A stretch of DNA of 37,891 nucleotides from Candidatus Saccharicenans sp. (lineage in GTDB: Bacteria > Acidobacteriota > Aminicenantia > Aminicenantales > Saccharicenantaceae): contig JASEFX010000003.1 of NCBI GenBank assembly GCA_030018265.1, positions 1 to 37,891 of the forward strand, given 5' to 3'. The notes beneath the pieces are model-generated. The model saw nothing but the letters and a program-made list of their open reading frames with translations. It did not search any database and had not been told where the DNA came from. A program made the position numbers and the translations under genes. Shown here piece by piece: positions 1-8,351 of the stretch; the first letter of the stretch is position 1, and each line of letters begins with the position of its first letter.

Positions 1-1561
1 GGGCTGTCGGGAAAGACTTGCGGTACTCGGCCAGCAGCAGACCTTTAGGAATAAACTGTACCTCCAGGTCAAGAGCCTGGCCCGGTTGAATTATAGTCTC
101 TCTGACACACTTAAGGTTCCTGTAAACTTCCTCCCCGCCGGGCAGCCGGAAGCGCAGATTTACCATATTGACCTTGACCGGAAAATCGGACAGGTTTCTG
201 ACGCCATGGAGATAAAGGACCGAGTTCTTTTCGTCGATCGAAAAGCCAAGCTCTTCCACTCCGGAATACCAGCGGCCGGTAAAATATTTCAGCCCGACTC
301 TGATCGGGATTTCTCTTTCCACCGTCCCGGATTTAATCTTCATTCCGGCGGTCAAGCCTTCCTTTTCCATAAGCGGTTTTAATTCAGCCAGAGTATCAGG
401 AGTCATCGCAATGTTGATCGGCAGTTCAGTCTCTAAGGAGCCGAAACTCGGGATGCGGATATTTTCGATTTCCCAATCTTCCCAGCCCTGCATATCGATT
501 ATGGCCGCTTCATCATATGGCAGCGATCGCAGAACTGCCTGCGACCCCTTAGCCGCCTTCAGAGCTTCTTCCATCAGCTTGACATCAGCCGGGTCAACAT
601 TGGCTTTAAGCGTCATGGTGGTTTTGACTTTCTGGTCATTGGTCCAGACGGCGCTGATGCGGTAGCCACCGGCAGCTTTATCTCTGACCAGGTTGATTTC
701 TCTTGGAAGATAGTAGTAGGTATTGGGCTTTTCGTTATCTTTGAACACACGGTTAAGCAGGGTCAACGGTTCCTCGATATCCAGCGGACCGATGTCTTCA
801 ACCTTATGGCGCGGCGGCGCGACACCGGCCGGAGTCAGAGGGATAGCTTTAATCAAAGAGGGTTTTGCCAGTTGCAGATTAACTCCGGTTGAAGGTTTCG
901 GCTGGGTAACAGTCCTGCTGACCTCGGCCGAGGGGCTTATCTTCTGGACGGTTAATGGAGCATGAATACCGGCAGAAACCCATACTGCCCAGTCCTGGAC
1001 AGACCGCCCGGCCGCATTTACCGCCAGTCTGAAATCGACCGTTGAGCCAGCATAAGGAGACAGGTCAACCGAAATCTGTTCAAGCTTGCCGTCGTGTTTG
1101 GCGGCCAGCTCTGATAACAGAACCGCTCCGCCTCCCGCAGAATTAACTATGGACACAATGAATCTGACTCCATCGCTCCGGGTGGCACCCTTGAGGAAGC
1201 CAACCGTGGCCTTAAAGGTTGCCCCGGCCGGTATTTTTACCCCGGAATAAACGCCGATGATATTGCCGTTATCCTTCCATTCAGGATGAGTTTGAAGAAC
1301 CAGCGAATAAATGTTTCCGTCTTCCAGGGCAACGCTGTTCAGATGCCGGGCGAAGCCTCGGTTATCGCTGTCAGAGCCGCTCCAGGGAAGTTCGCCAGCA
1401 GCGGTCAGCGAACGGTACCATTTAGCCTCCGGCGCATTTTTTACAAAATCATAGATAACAACATCCGCCCCGTTGGCAAGAACAGAAATCGTCAGAAAGC
1501 ATAAAATTAAAATCGCTAAAAAGAAACGCAATGAGCACCTGCTTTTTGATCCCTGGTTCAT
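1..1561 (-). CDS. Large secreted protein with N-terminal beta-sandwich-like domain, partial (3' end outside window)
   Basis: The minus strand is open without a stop from an ATG at 1561 to the left edge, giving about 520 visible codons; the C-terminus is missing. The start is preceded by a GGAG motif with good spacing. Residues 1-29 form a signal peptide (basic N-region, then a hydrophobic run ending near LANG), so the protein is exported. Residues about 35-195 form a Gly/Val-rich domain that resembles NPCBM-like or jelly-roll domains in pattern (for example DGVRF near the middle and QDWAVW near the end); this is a resemblance only. The rest is Pro/Val/Lys-rich and could be several beta-sandwich repeats. 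No catalytic motif is seen in the visible part. I do not recognise the family with certainty. A promoter-like sequence lies about 195 bases upstream. Confidence 0.8.
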   Translation of the reverse strand, partial: MNQGSKSRCSLRFFLAILILCFLTISVLANGADVVIYDFVKNAPEAKWYRSLTAAGELPWSGSDSDNRGFARHLNSVALEDGNIYSLVLQTHPEWKDNGNIIGVYSGVKIPAGATFKATVGFLKGATRSDGVRFIVSIVNSAGGGAVLLSELAAKHDGKLEQISVDLSPYAGSTVDFRLAVNAAGRSVQDWAVWVSAGIHAPLTVQKISPSAEVSRTVTQPKPSTGVNLQLAKPSLIKAIPLTPAGVAPPRHKVEDIGPLDIEEPLTLLNRVFKDNEKPNTYYYLPREINLVRDKAAGGYRISAVWTNDQKVKTTMTLKANVDPADVKLMEEALKAAKGSQAVLRSLPYDEAAIIDMQGWEDWEIENIRIPSFGSLETELPINIAMTPDTLAELKPLMEKEGLTAGMKIKSGTVEREIPIRVGLKYFTGRWYSGVEELGFSIDEKNSVLYLHGVRNLSDFPVKVNMVNLRFRLPGGEEVYRNLKCVRETIIQPGQALDLEVQFIPKGLLLAEYRKSFPTA

Positions 1562-2003
1562 TCTTTTCTCCTTTCCTTAAAAAATAAGAACCGGCTCTAA
1601 AAGAGACGGCGGGAAATTATGGAAGGGATATCTGTCAGAAAAAAAGAATTTGAATAGCGGGGAAAATCTTCATTTTATAGAAGTGAGCTTTCAAAGAAGC
1701 CTTCTTTTTACCCGACAAAATTATCCGCCCCACATAATTCCTTTTTGTCTTAATCATGCTAACACAATATGAAACAGATTGTCAACAAATTGTTTCTTTC
1801 AGACACAGATGTGGTAACAGGACAAATAGAGTTTATGGATGAGTCGGCTGACACTCAGCCTTTTCAGGAAAACTAAAAAAAAGCTCGCCCCAACACAGGA
1901 TCCAGAAAACTGAATACGGAAACTTTTAAGTTGTCTCTATTTCAGCAGTAAAAAAATCTTTCTGAATCCGGTAATCGCCGCTTTTAGCCATGCCTTTTCA
2001 GCA
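1562..2003. other. Intergenic stretch, 442 bp
   Basis: This gap lies between the start of the partial secreted-protein gene and the stop of the LarA-family gene. It holds the promoter-like sequence at 1756-1785 and a small hairpin, GGCTGA-CAC-TCAGCC, at 1846-1860. The hairpin has only a short TTTT on the plus side and no gene upstream on that strand, so I do not call it a terminator. I saw no coding remnant. Confidence 0.6.
1756..1785 (-). promoter_or_regulatory. Sigma-70-type promoter for the secreted protein at 1-1561
   Basis: On the minus strand a perfect -35 TTGACA (1785-1780) is followed after 18 bases by TAGCAT (1761-1756), which matches TATAAT at 4 of 6 positions. It points towards the gene starting at 1561 and implies a leader of about 190 bases. 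No known riboswitch was recognised in that leader. Confidence 0.45.
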
Positions 2004-3449
2004 TCAGGGTTCCGGACATCTTTCTTCTACTTTCAAAGGAACGGCGTAAGGCCCTTCGCGTATAAAGGCCATCGAAGGGTTGACTCCCCTCTCCAAGTAA
2101 CTATTAACGGCATAAAAAACCGCCATCTGAGTCATCTCTCTGGCTATTTCCGCTTCACTCCTGCCATGCGTTTCATCGAGAAACTCGAACCCGATGATTC
2201 CGGGTATCAGGTCAAAATCGTTCCGATCTATCTGAGGAGAACAGTAAATCAAGCCCTTTTCACCAACCTTTCTCCACACCTTTCCCCAGACTTCGGGTTC
2301 CCACTGATCCTTAGTAAATTTCCAGTCGGGCGACCGAAGCATTTTGAGATATCCGTCCGGTCCCTCTTTTTTGAGCAGCGCCAGGAGTTTTCTGTATTCA
2401 GGCGAACCGACAGGGTCGAGCGGATCCCGGTTGTTGGCGACGATGACTAAAATTCCGTTCGGTTTTACTGCCGGAAGCGCTCCCACTCCGGCTTTAGCTG
2501 TCTGATAATGGTTCACGCCGACATAGCCGCCGTGGGTCAACACTATATCGTATTCTTCCTCCAGAGGCACGGCTGCATACTCTCTGAGCGTTTCAAAGGC
2601 TTTCAGATGAGCTTCCACCATTTCGCCGGCAAAAACTTTAATCAGACGCATCTGCCGGTCAAGGTTGACGTTGACGATGAAATCAACCCCGACGGTTCTG
2701 GCCACTTCCAGAGCTTCCTCATGACAGGGATTTCCTTCAAGGCACAGGTTGGTAGCCCGCGGATTTTCCAGAAAATCCGGTCCGTGAAATTTCTCAATAG
2801 TCTGCAGGTCCACCAGTCCGGGACAGATAGCTTTCCGGCCGCCGGAGGCACCGGCAAAAAAATGGCTCTCGACGAGTCCGGTGGCTATTCTTAAATCAGC
2901 CCGGTAAAAATGAGCGTTAACATAAACCTTTGTTCCGCGGGAAGTGGTTCCAAGATACACCAGCCCGGAGTGATCCTGACAGTCGTGGTCAACAATCCGG
3001 TAACCATTAACAATCTCTTCGCCGTACATCTCTATTTTTTCCTGCCTGGTGCTCGGACGATGCATGCCTGTTCCAACTACCAGCTTTATGTTTTCCGCAG
3101 GAATTCCGGCTCGGTGCAAACGCTTCAACAACGGCCAGAGTATCCCTCCCTTTCCTCTGTAAGGAACCGGTCTGGTGATGTCCGAAACCGTAATCGCCAC
3201 AGAAATTTCTTCCGGCCTTTTTCCTTTCCTGCGGATTAATTCTTCAAGAGTCGGACTGTTAACAGGCGCTGAAAGAGCCTCTTCGACCGCTTTTTCAGGG
3301 TCGGAAACGGCCGTCATCTCTTTCATCCCCAGAATATGGCAATCGCCGGGAACAAAAATATCGAGCTCTTCACGACCGAACTCCACCTGAATTTTTTTCC
3401 AGTGACTGAGGTCAATTTTTTGCAGCTTTTTTCTGTCTATGTTATTCAC
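2004..3449 (-). CDS. larA: LarA-family nickel-pincer-dependent racemase/epimerase
   Basis: The 481-residue protein belongs to the lactate racemase LarA (DUF2088) family, cytoplasmic enzymes that racemise or epimerise 2-hydroxyacids with a nickel-pincer nucleotide covalently attached to a lysine. Residues known to matter in Lactobacillus plantarum LarA can be placed here: Asp90 and Arg93 (SDITRP), His130 (GTGMH), His196 (VESHFFAG), Lys206 (SGGRK, the cofactor-attachment lysine) and His222. The substrate is not predictable, because many family members act on hydroxyacids other than lactate. The cofactor genes larB, larC and larE are not in this window. The start is GTG, with AGGGG very close upstream. 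The HD-domain gene lies 108 bases upstream on the same strand, and the two may be cotranscribed. Confidence 0.85.
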   Translation of the reverse strand: MNNIDRKKLQKIDLSHWKKIQVEFGREELDIFVPGDCHILGMKEMTAVSDPEKAVEEALSAPVNSPTLEELIRRKGKRPEEISVAITVSDITRPVPYRGKGGILWPLLKRLHRAGIPAENIKLVVGTGMHRPSTRQEKIEMYGEEIVNGYRIVDHDCQDHSGLVYLGTTSRGTKVYVNAHFYRADLRIATGLVESHFFAGASGGRKAICPGLVDLQTIEKFHGPDFLENPRATNLCLEGNPCHEEALEVARTVGVDFIVNVNLDRQMRLIKVFAGEMVEAHLKAFETLREYAAVPLEEEYDIVLTHGGYVGVNHYQTAKAGVGALPAVKPNGILVIVANNRDPLDPVGSPEYRKLLALLKKEGPDGYLKMLRSPDWKFTKDQWEPEVWGKVWRKVGEKGLIYCSPQIDRNDFDLIPGIIGFEFLDETHGRSEAEIAREMTQMAVFYAVNSYLERGVNPSMAFIREGPYAVPLKVEERCPEP

Positions 3450-3512
3450 TTCCCCTATACCGCCTTATTGAATATTATGACTTCATTTTCAACCGGAAAT
3501 ACTGATGCCTGA

Positions 3513-3533
3513 CCGGACGTTTTCTCCATCCGG
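3513..3533. repeat. Inverted repeat between the HD-domain and larA genes
   Basis: A 7-bp stem (CCGGACG paired with CATCCGG, one G-U pair on the minus-strand transcript) encloses a 7-base loop. No T-run follows on either strand, so it is not a standard intrinsic terminator. It may be a processing or attenuation hairpin within the operon. Confidence 0.35.
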
Positions 3534-3557
3534 AGGGATCAGCTGTTGCTGTATTTT

Positions 3558-4106
3558 TCAGGCCAGACCCAGCTCCTGGTCAATGCCCTGCATCGATTCC
3601 AGACAGATGGTTAAAAATTCATCCAGGCTGAGGCCGAGGTTGACGCATTTTTCTATTTCCTCCCTCCTGGCGCCGCGGGCAAAATGCTTTTCTTTATAGC
3701 GGCGTTTGAGGAAGGTTAAGTCCACCGCCTTGAGCTTTTTCTCCGGATGCATCAGGGTGGCGGCGATAATCAACCCGGTGGTAGGGTCAGCCGAGTAGAT
3801 CGCCCAATCCATCGGGCTCCCGCAGGGAATCTGTCCGGCATGAGCCTGAATCGCCTGAATTACTTCCGCCGGCAGGTTGTACTTCTCGAGAATTTTAATC
3901 GTTTCCTTCGTGTGGAGCTCGGGGTTTTTTTCTGTCAGCTCATAGTCCAGGTCGTGGAGCAATCCGGCCAGACCCCAGATTTCTTCGTCGCCGCCCAGTC
4001 TCCGGGCCAGCCCCTTCATGCAGGCTTCCACAGCCAGGCAGTGCTTGATCAGGTTTTTGTTGTGAAGATGCTGCTTTAGCAGTTCGAATGCTTCTTCCCG
4101 GGTCAT
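3558..4106 (-). CDS. HD-domain metal-dependent phosphohydrolase-like protein
   Basis: The 182-residue cytoplasmic protein has the HD superfamily metal-binding pattern: His22, the His51-Asp52 pair (LLHDLDYE), His89 and a later Asp107 (SADPTTG). HD proteins of this size with an HDLD-type core are usually annotated as HDIG-domain or predicted hydrolases; the substrate is unknown. The ATG is preceded by GGAG. It starts 20 bases after the stop of the deacetylase-propeller gene and ends 108 bases before larA, so the three genes probably form one minus-strand unit. Nothing here links it clearly to nucleotide signalling, because no GGDEF, EAL or synthetase domain is fused. Confidence 0.85.
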   Translation of the reverse strand: MTREEAFELLKQHLHNKNLIKHCLAVEACMKGLARRLGGDEEIWGLAGLLHDLDYELTEKNPELHTKETIKILEKYNLPAEVIQAIQAHAGQIPCGSPMDWAIYSADPTTGLIIAATLMHPEKKLKAVDLTFLKRRYKEKHFARGARREEIEKCVNLGLSLDEFLTICLESMQGIDQELGLA

Positions 4107-4126
4107 CTTTATCTCCTTTTTTCAGT

Positions 4127-6352
4127 TTATTTTCGTTCTTCTCCGGCAAATGAAGTGATATTATACCGCAATTCTGCCGTCCTGCTCACCTTTCCCTCAT
4201 AAACTCTGACGATTACCGTATAATCGCCAGGGATCGCAGGCAACCAGGTCCAGGAATTGTCGGAGGAAGCTTTTTTCACCAGCCTTTCCTCAGCTTCTCC
4301 CTGACGGAGATAGAACTCAAAACGCGGCTTTTTCCACCCCGATGTTAGCACGGTAAACACAATTTTCCGGCCGACCGGCTGCGGCGATTCGCTCGAGCTC
4401 CTGATAATCAAACGCGGTTCTTTTTTCAGCACATAAAGCAGACTCAGATCCTGATGGAAGTCATACGCTCCAGCCAGTACATATTCGCCTGTGGCAGCCA
4501 GATCGCCCCTCAAATTAAAGCTTAAAACAGTTTCTGAGGATTTCTTCCCGGTTTTAAGGTCAAAACCGTGAAGAATTTTGCCAGAGGGGACGATTATTTC
4601 CTCCCCGATTATCACCGGACGTCCTGCGGTTCTGCCGGGGATGGTCTGCCACCAGACGATATCGCCCCCGGAAGCTTTCAGCTTATAAAGAACTCCGCCG
4701 CGCGTCAGCACAAAAAGATGCCGGTCTGAAAAAACAACATGCTCAATAGTCTGCCCGGCTGAAAACTTCCAGACGATCTTCTGTTTGACCGTATCAAAAC
4801 GCCAGAGATTCCCTTCAGCTGAGGCCGGGTAAATATTATTCCTGTCAGAAAATATTCCCCGGAGCTTCTGACCCGGATTAAAGCCTGAAATTTTTCTCCC
4901 GTTCTCAACATCCAGATTAATAACCCCTCCCGAACGAAATGCCACAAAAAGACCTTTTCCGGACATCGCCGCCACCCCTGATATTTCATCCGCAAATTCA
5001 TACTCCCAGGACGGCTTTCCGGTCGCGCTGTCGAAAGCTTTTATTTCTTTTCCGAAGTAGAGGATGATCCGGCCCTGAAATTCAATCGGGCGAACCGATG
5101 GACTCTGTTCGATGCGGGTTGATTTCTCGCTGATTTCTCCGCTCTCCCTGTCTACCAGAAGCACCCTGCCGGCGCCGGTCCACCAGAAACCCCTCTCTCC
5201 TGAAATCAGACTAAAATCCGCTACTTCGGGCAGCCGGCTCGAAGCCAGTTTCTGGCCGGAGCTGAGGTTAAACAGGTGGCAGCAAAGTCCATTTTCAGAC
5301 TCAATCAGAACCAGCATCCTATCCTGACTGACAGCAAAGCCAGCCATTTTCCCCCGGAACCATTCAACCTTCTTCCTGAGCAGGGAAAAAGGTATCCTTT
5401 CTCCACCTGGTTTCTTTTGAATTAACTCCGCCCGGTCCTTCTTATCTTCCGGTTCTCGAGTGCTCAGTTCTCTCTTTTTACTCTCAAATTCATAATTTCG
5501 ACTTTCAAATCCTTCCGTGTTCTCAGTTCTGTTGCTCAACAGCCGGTCAATTCTAACGAACCGGTAACCCCGCCTCCGCAGTTCGGAAATCAGCTCCCCG
5601 AGGCAAAAGTAAAATAAGTCTGTTCTCTCCTGCGCCACTCCCGGATGAATCAGAATGATGAAACCGTTAAGACCGTCCGGAGCGCCGCTCTCGTAAGCTA
5701 AAAGTTGAAGCAAAATTTCTTCCGAACTTCGGTAATTTTCCATCCCTGGTGTGGTGTAATCGGCGCCGGTTATAAGCCCGGGCGTGAAATTAACCACGAC
5801 CATACCGGCCTCATCTGCCCAGTCGACAATCTGCCGGTTGAACCATTCATACGGCGGAAGAAAATACCTCGCCTTTTCCCGGCTGAGGCCGAATTTTTCC
5901 AGCTCGAGATAATTGCGTTCCAGGTCAGACAGAAACTCTTCCCTGGTGACGAGAGTTTTTTCCCTGTGCTGCCAGTCGCAATAGAGAAGATGCCGGTCGG
6001 AGTGGGGCCCGAGGTAATGTCCCTCCTCAATCATCCTTTCGACCAGAGGTCTAAATTCTGGCTGGCGAAGAAAATTTCCGGTGAGAAAAAATGAACCTTG
6101 TATCCCCTGCCGGCGGAGCTCATCGAGAATATATTCGAAGCCATCGGCATAAAAATCAGCAGAAAAAATGAGGGCAATCTCCCTTCGCTCGACCGGCCCC
6201 CGGACGATGGCTCCCTGATCCAGGAGGTATCCGCGCGCGCTCCGGCCTTCCACACTTATTTGCTGGCCGAGGGCGAAATTAACGTAAATCAAGAATATAA
6301 CCGCGCAGAAACTCAGACATCTGTTTCTGCTCTTCGTTCTGTTTTCAGCCAT
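4127..6352 (-). CDS. Exported polysaccharide deacetylase (NodB) fused to a PQQ-like beta-propeller and C-terminal Ig-like domain
   Basis: The 741-residue protein has a signal peptide (residues 1-29). A NodB-type carbohydrate esterase 4 domain spans about 55-272: FSADFYADG at 63-71 stands in for TFDDG, HSDRH (117-121) is the metal-binding motif 2, FLPPYEW (164-170) is motif 3, and LIHPG (234-238) is the late His motif. A charged linker (about 273-320) leads to repeated beta strands of PQQ/WD40-like type (about 325-660), with recurring pairs such as LWRFDT, LYKLKA and LHGFDLKTGK. The last 80 residues look like an Ig or triple-Tyr-type domain. Family members deacetylate N-acetylated sugars in peptidoglycan or other glycans; the substrate is unknown. 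Motif 1 is altered in its first Asp. The ATG has no obvious Shine-Dalgarno sequence. It heads the unit that continues into the HD and larA genes. Confidence 0.82.
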   Translation of the reverse strand: MAENRTKSRNRCLSFCAVIFLIYVNFALGQQISVEGRSARGYLLDQGAIVRGPVERREIALIFSADFYADGFEYILDELRRQGIQGSFFLTGNFLRQPEFRPLVERMIEEGHYLGPHSDRHLLYCDWQHREKTLVTREEFLSDLERNYLELEKFGLSREKARYFLPPYEWFNRQIVDWADEAGMVVVNFTPGLITGADYTTPGMENYRSSEEILLQLLAYESGAPDGLNGFIILIHPGVAQERTDLFYFCLGELISELRRRGYRFVRIDRLLSNRTENTEGFESRNYEFESKKRELSTREPEDKKDRAELIQKKPGGERIPFSLLRKKVEWFRGKMAGFAVSQDRMLVLIESENGLCCHLFNLSSGQKLASSRLPEVADFSLISGERGFWWTGAGRVLLVDRESGEISEKSTRIEQSPSVRPIEFQGRIILYFGKEIKAFDSATGKPSWEYEFADEISGVAAMSGKGLFVAFRSGGVINLDVENGRKISGFNPGQKLRGIFSDRNNIYPASAEGNLWRFDTVKQKIVWKFSAGQTIEHVVFSDRHLFVLTRGGVLYKLKASGGDIVWWQTIPGRTAGRPVIIGEEIIVPSGKILHGFDLKTGKKSSETVLSFNLRGDLAATGEYVLAGAYDFHQDLSLLYVLKKEPRLIIRSSSESPQPVGRKIVFTVLTSGWKKPRFEFYLRQGEAEERLVKKASSDNSWTWLPAIPGDYTVIVRVYEGKVSRTAELRYNITSFAGEERK

Positions 6353-6366
6353 AGGATCAGAATTAA

Positions 6367-6395
6367 ATTCTAATTTAAGCCCGCCGGATGTTCAA
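6367..6395 (-). promoter_or_regulatory. Promoter for the deacetylase-propeller operon
   Basis: On the minus strand TTGAAC (6395-6390) and TAGAAT (6372-6367) are separated by 17 bases, matching the sigma-70 consensus at 4/6 and 5/6 positions. Transcription would begin near 6360, only about 8 bases before the ATG at 6352. That would give an almost leaderless mRNA and fits the absence of a Shine-Dalgarno sequence there. Confidence 0.45.
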
Positions 6396-6436
6396 ACCGA
6401 ATATTTACTAACAAGGGCAAGGCTGGTATTATTCTA

Positions 6437-6643
6437 GTGATGGTAAATTACATACTGCTTTACAAAATCAGGAAGCTGGTAAAACATATCCTGAAAGAAA
6501 AAATCGAAGACGGAGAGATAGCCACCACTCCCCGCTCCTGCCTCGGCTGCCTGGCCGACGAGATAAGCTGGGAGATTTATTATCTATTCAAGGAACGGGA
6601 AGAAAAAAAGAAAGGGTCTCCCTCTTCCGACTCCGAAGGATAA
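6437..6643 (+). CDS. Small hypothetical protein with a CxxC pair
   Basis: This open frame of 68 codons starts at GTG 6437 or ATG 6440 and lies alone on the plus strand, divergent from the deacetylase gene. The first half is basic and amphipathic. A CLGC motif follows (Cys35 and Cys38), then a helix-forming segment and a charged Lys/Ser tail. Third-position base use looks like the neighbouring genes, which is the main argument that it is real. The start lacks a clear ribosome-binding site, and I recognise no family. It could be a spurious frame. Confidence 0.4.
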   Translation: MMVNYILLYKIRKLVKHILKEKIEDGEIATTPRSCLGCLADEISWEIYYLFKEREEKKKGSPSSDSEG

Positions 6644-6721
6644 CCAGATTTATCTATCTAAAGCCGCCCCCGCCAGACAATCAGTCTTAAAAAATAAAGC
6701 AGACGCGGGATCTTATGCTAA

Positions 6722-8065
6722 TTAAGTCTTCTTTGACTCATCTTTTTCCTGCTGCTGGCGTCTTATCTTTTCTTTAAGAGCTTCCCACCATTCTATTCGT
6801 TTTTTTATTTCTTTTTCAAAACCGAGATTTCCCGGTTGATAGTACCTTCGCCCCTTCAACCTTTCCGGAAAAGTCTCCATGTCGGTGGTCGACAGCGGGT
6901 GGTCATGAGCATACTGATATCCTTCTCCGTATCCAATCTCCTTCATCAACGGAGTGACCGCGTTGCGAATATGCAGAGGCACGGGCTCAAAGGGACTTTC
7001 TTCCACATCTTTCATCGCCCGGTTGAAAGCCACATAGATGCGGTTGCTCTTTGGAGCTGAAGCTAAATAAACAACGGCTTCGGCTAAAGCCAGCTCCCCT
7101 TCAGGAGAGCCGAGAAAATCATAAGCTTCTTTCGCCCGGAGAGCCATAGCCAGAGCCTGGGGATCAGCCAGCCCGATATCTTCGGAGGCAAACCGCACAA
7201 GTCTGCGGGCAATATACAGCGGGTCTTCACCGGCATAGAGCATCCTGGCCAGCCAGTAAAGAGAAGCGTCCACGTCGGAATTTCGAAGACTCTTGTGCAG
7301 CGCGGATATCAGGTTGAAGTGCTCCTCGCCGGATTTATCGTAAAGAAGAATCCGCTTCTGGAGAGCCTCCTCCACCTCCCTGGTGGTTATCTCAGGACCC
7401 CGGGTCAGACTGGCGGCTATCTCCAGCGCATTCAACACCCTGCGGGCATCACCGTTCGACTGGTCGAGAAGGAGCTTCAGGGCTTCCTCGCTTATTTTTA
7501 ACCGCAACTTGCCCAGGCCGTTTTCCTCATCCTCCAGGGCATCCTGGATGATTTTTCTCAATGCCTGTTCATCGAGCGGCTTCAGCACCAGCACCTTCGT
7601 GCGCGAAAGGAGCGGAGCAATTACTTCAAAGGAGGGGTTTTCGGTGGTCGAGCCGAAAAGGATTATGTCTCCCCTTTCCACATAGGGCAGAAAAGCAGAT
7701 TGCTGGGCTTTGTTGAAGCGGTGGATTTCATCGATAAAAATGATTATCGGTTTGCCAAAAAGCTTTTTTTGCTGCTCGGCCTGAGCCATGACCTCCTTTA
7801 TCTCTTTTATGCCGGAAAGGACAGCGCTGAAAAACACGCAGTTGAGGTCAAAATGGCGGGCCAGCATCATCCCCAAGGTGGTTTTGCCAGAACCGGGCGG
7901 ACCCCAGAAGATGATAGAGACCAGCCGCCCCGATTCGATAAGTTCCGAAAGGATCTTTCCTTTTCCCAGGAGATGTTCCTGGCCGTAGAAACGGTCAAAA
8001 CCCTTCGGGCGCATTCTCTCGGCCAGCGGTATGTGCTTTTCCTCCGCGCCCTGGTTTCTTTTCAT
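6722..8065 (-). CDS. rarA: Replication-associated recombination protein A (RarA/MgsA AAA+ ATPase)
   Basis: The 447-residue protein matches the RarA/MgsA (Mgs1/WRNIP1) family of clamp-loader-related AAA+ ATPases, which act at stalled replication forks. It shows Walker A GPPGSGKT (55-62), Walker [13 protein letters not shown] (about 108-119, with Asp112 and Glu113), sensor 1 [10 protein letters not shown], and an arginine-finger region near LLSRTKV. The C-terminal half contains the MgsA tetramerisation signature, including [17 protein letters not shown] and the late segment [13 protein letters not shown]. The length is normal for the family. The ATG has GAGGGA upstream. A TATAAT hexamer at 8111-8106 on the minus strand may be its -10 element, without a good -35. 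It seems monocistronic. Confidence 0.95.
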   Translation of the reverse strand: MKRNQGAEEKHIPLAERMRPKGFDRFYGQEHLLGKGKILSELIESGRLVSIIFWGPPGSGKTTLGMMLARHFDLNCVFFSAVLSGIKEIKEVMAQAEQQKKLFGKPIIIFIDEIHRFNKAQQSAFLPYVERGDIILFGSTTENPSFEVIAPLLSRTKVLVLKPLDEQALRKIIQDALEDEENGLGKLRLKISEEALKLLLDQSNGDARRVLNALEIAASLTRGPEITTREVEEALQKRILLYDKSGEEHFNLISALHKSLRNSDVDASLYWLARMLYAGEDPLYIARRLVRFASEDIGLADPQALAMALRAKEAYDFLGSPEGELALAEAVVYLASAPKSNRIYVAFNRAMKDVEESPFEPVPLHIRNAVTPLMKEIGYGEGYQYAHDHPLSTTDMETFPERLKGRRYYQPGNLGFEKEIKKRIEWWEALKEKIRRQQQEKDESKKT

Positions 8066-8351
8066 CTTTCCCTCGGTAATCTTGATAATTAAAATCTTCT
8101 TCTAAATTATATTACCATTGCCGCGCATTTCATAGGTTGACGGCGGGACTGTTCCGGCCTGATCGTTGATCTTGATTTCAGCTCTGGGGCTTTTAATCAA
8201 GTTTTTACGCCTTGTGCCTGATATTAATTCACAGCCTGAAGGACTTCTCTGAAAAAAAACGTAAAGTTAGATTCCCCCTCAGACCCGGGCAGTTCAGCTC
8301 CATCCTTTTATTAAAACCCAAAATCAATTAAAATAGTTGAAGGAGCAAAGG

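Noticed and set aside
1846-1860. Hairpin GGCTGA-CAC-TCAGCC as a terminator.
   Set aside because: There is no gene upstream on the strand with the T-run, and the T-run is only four bases.
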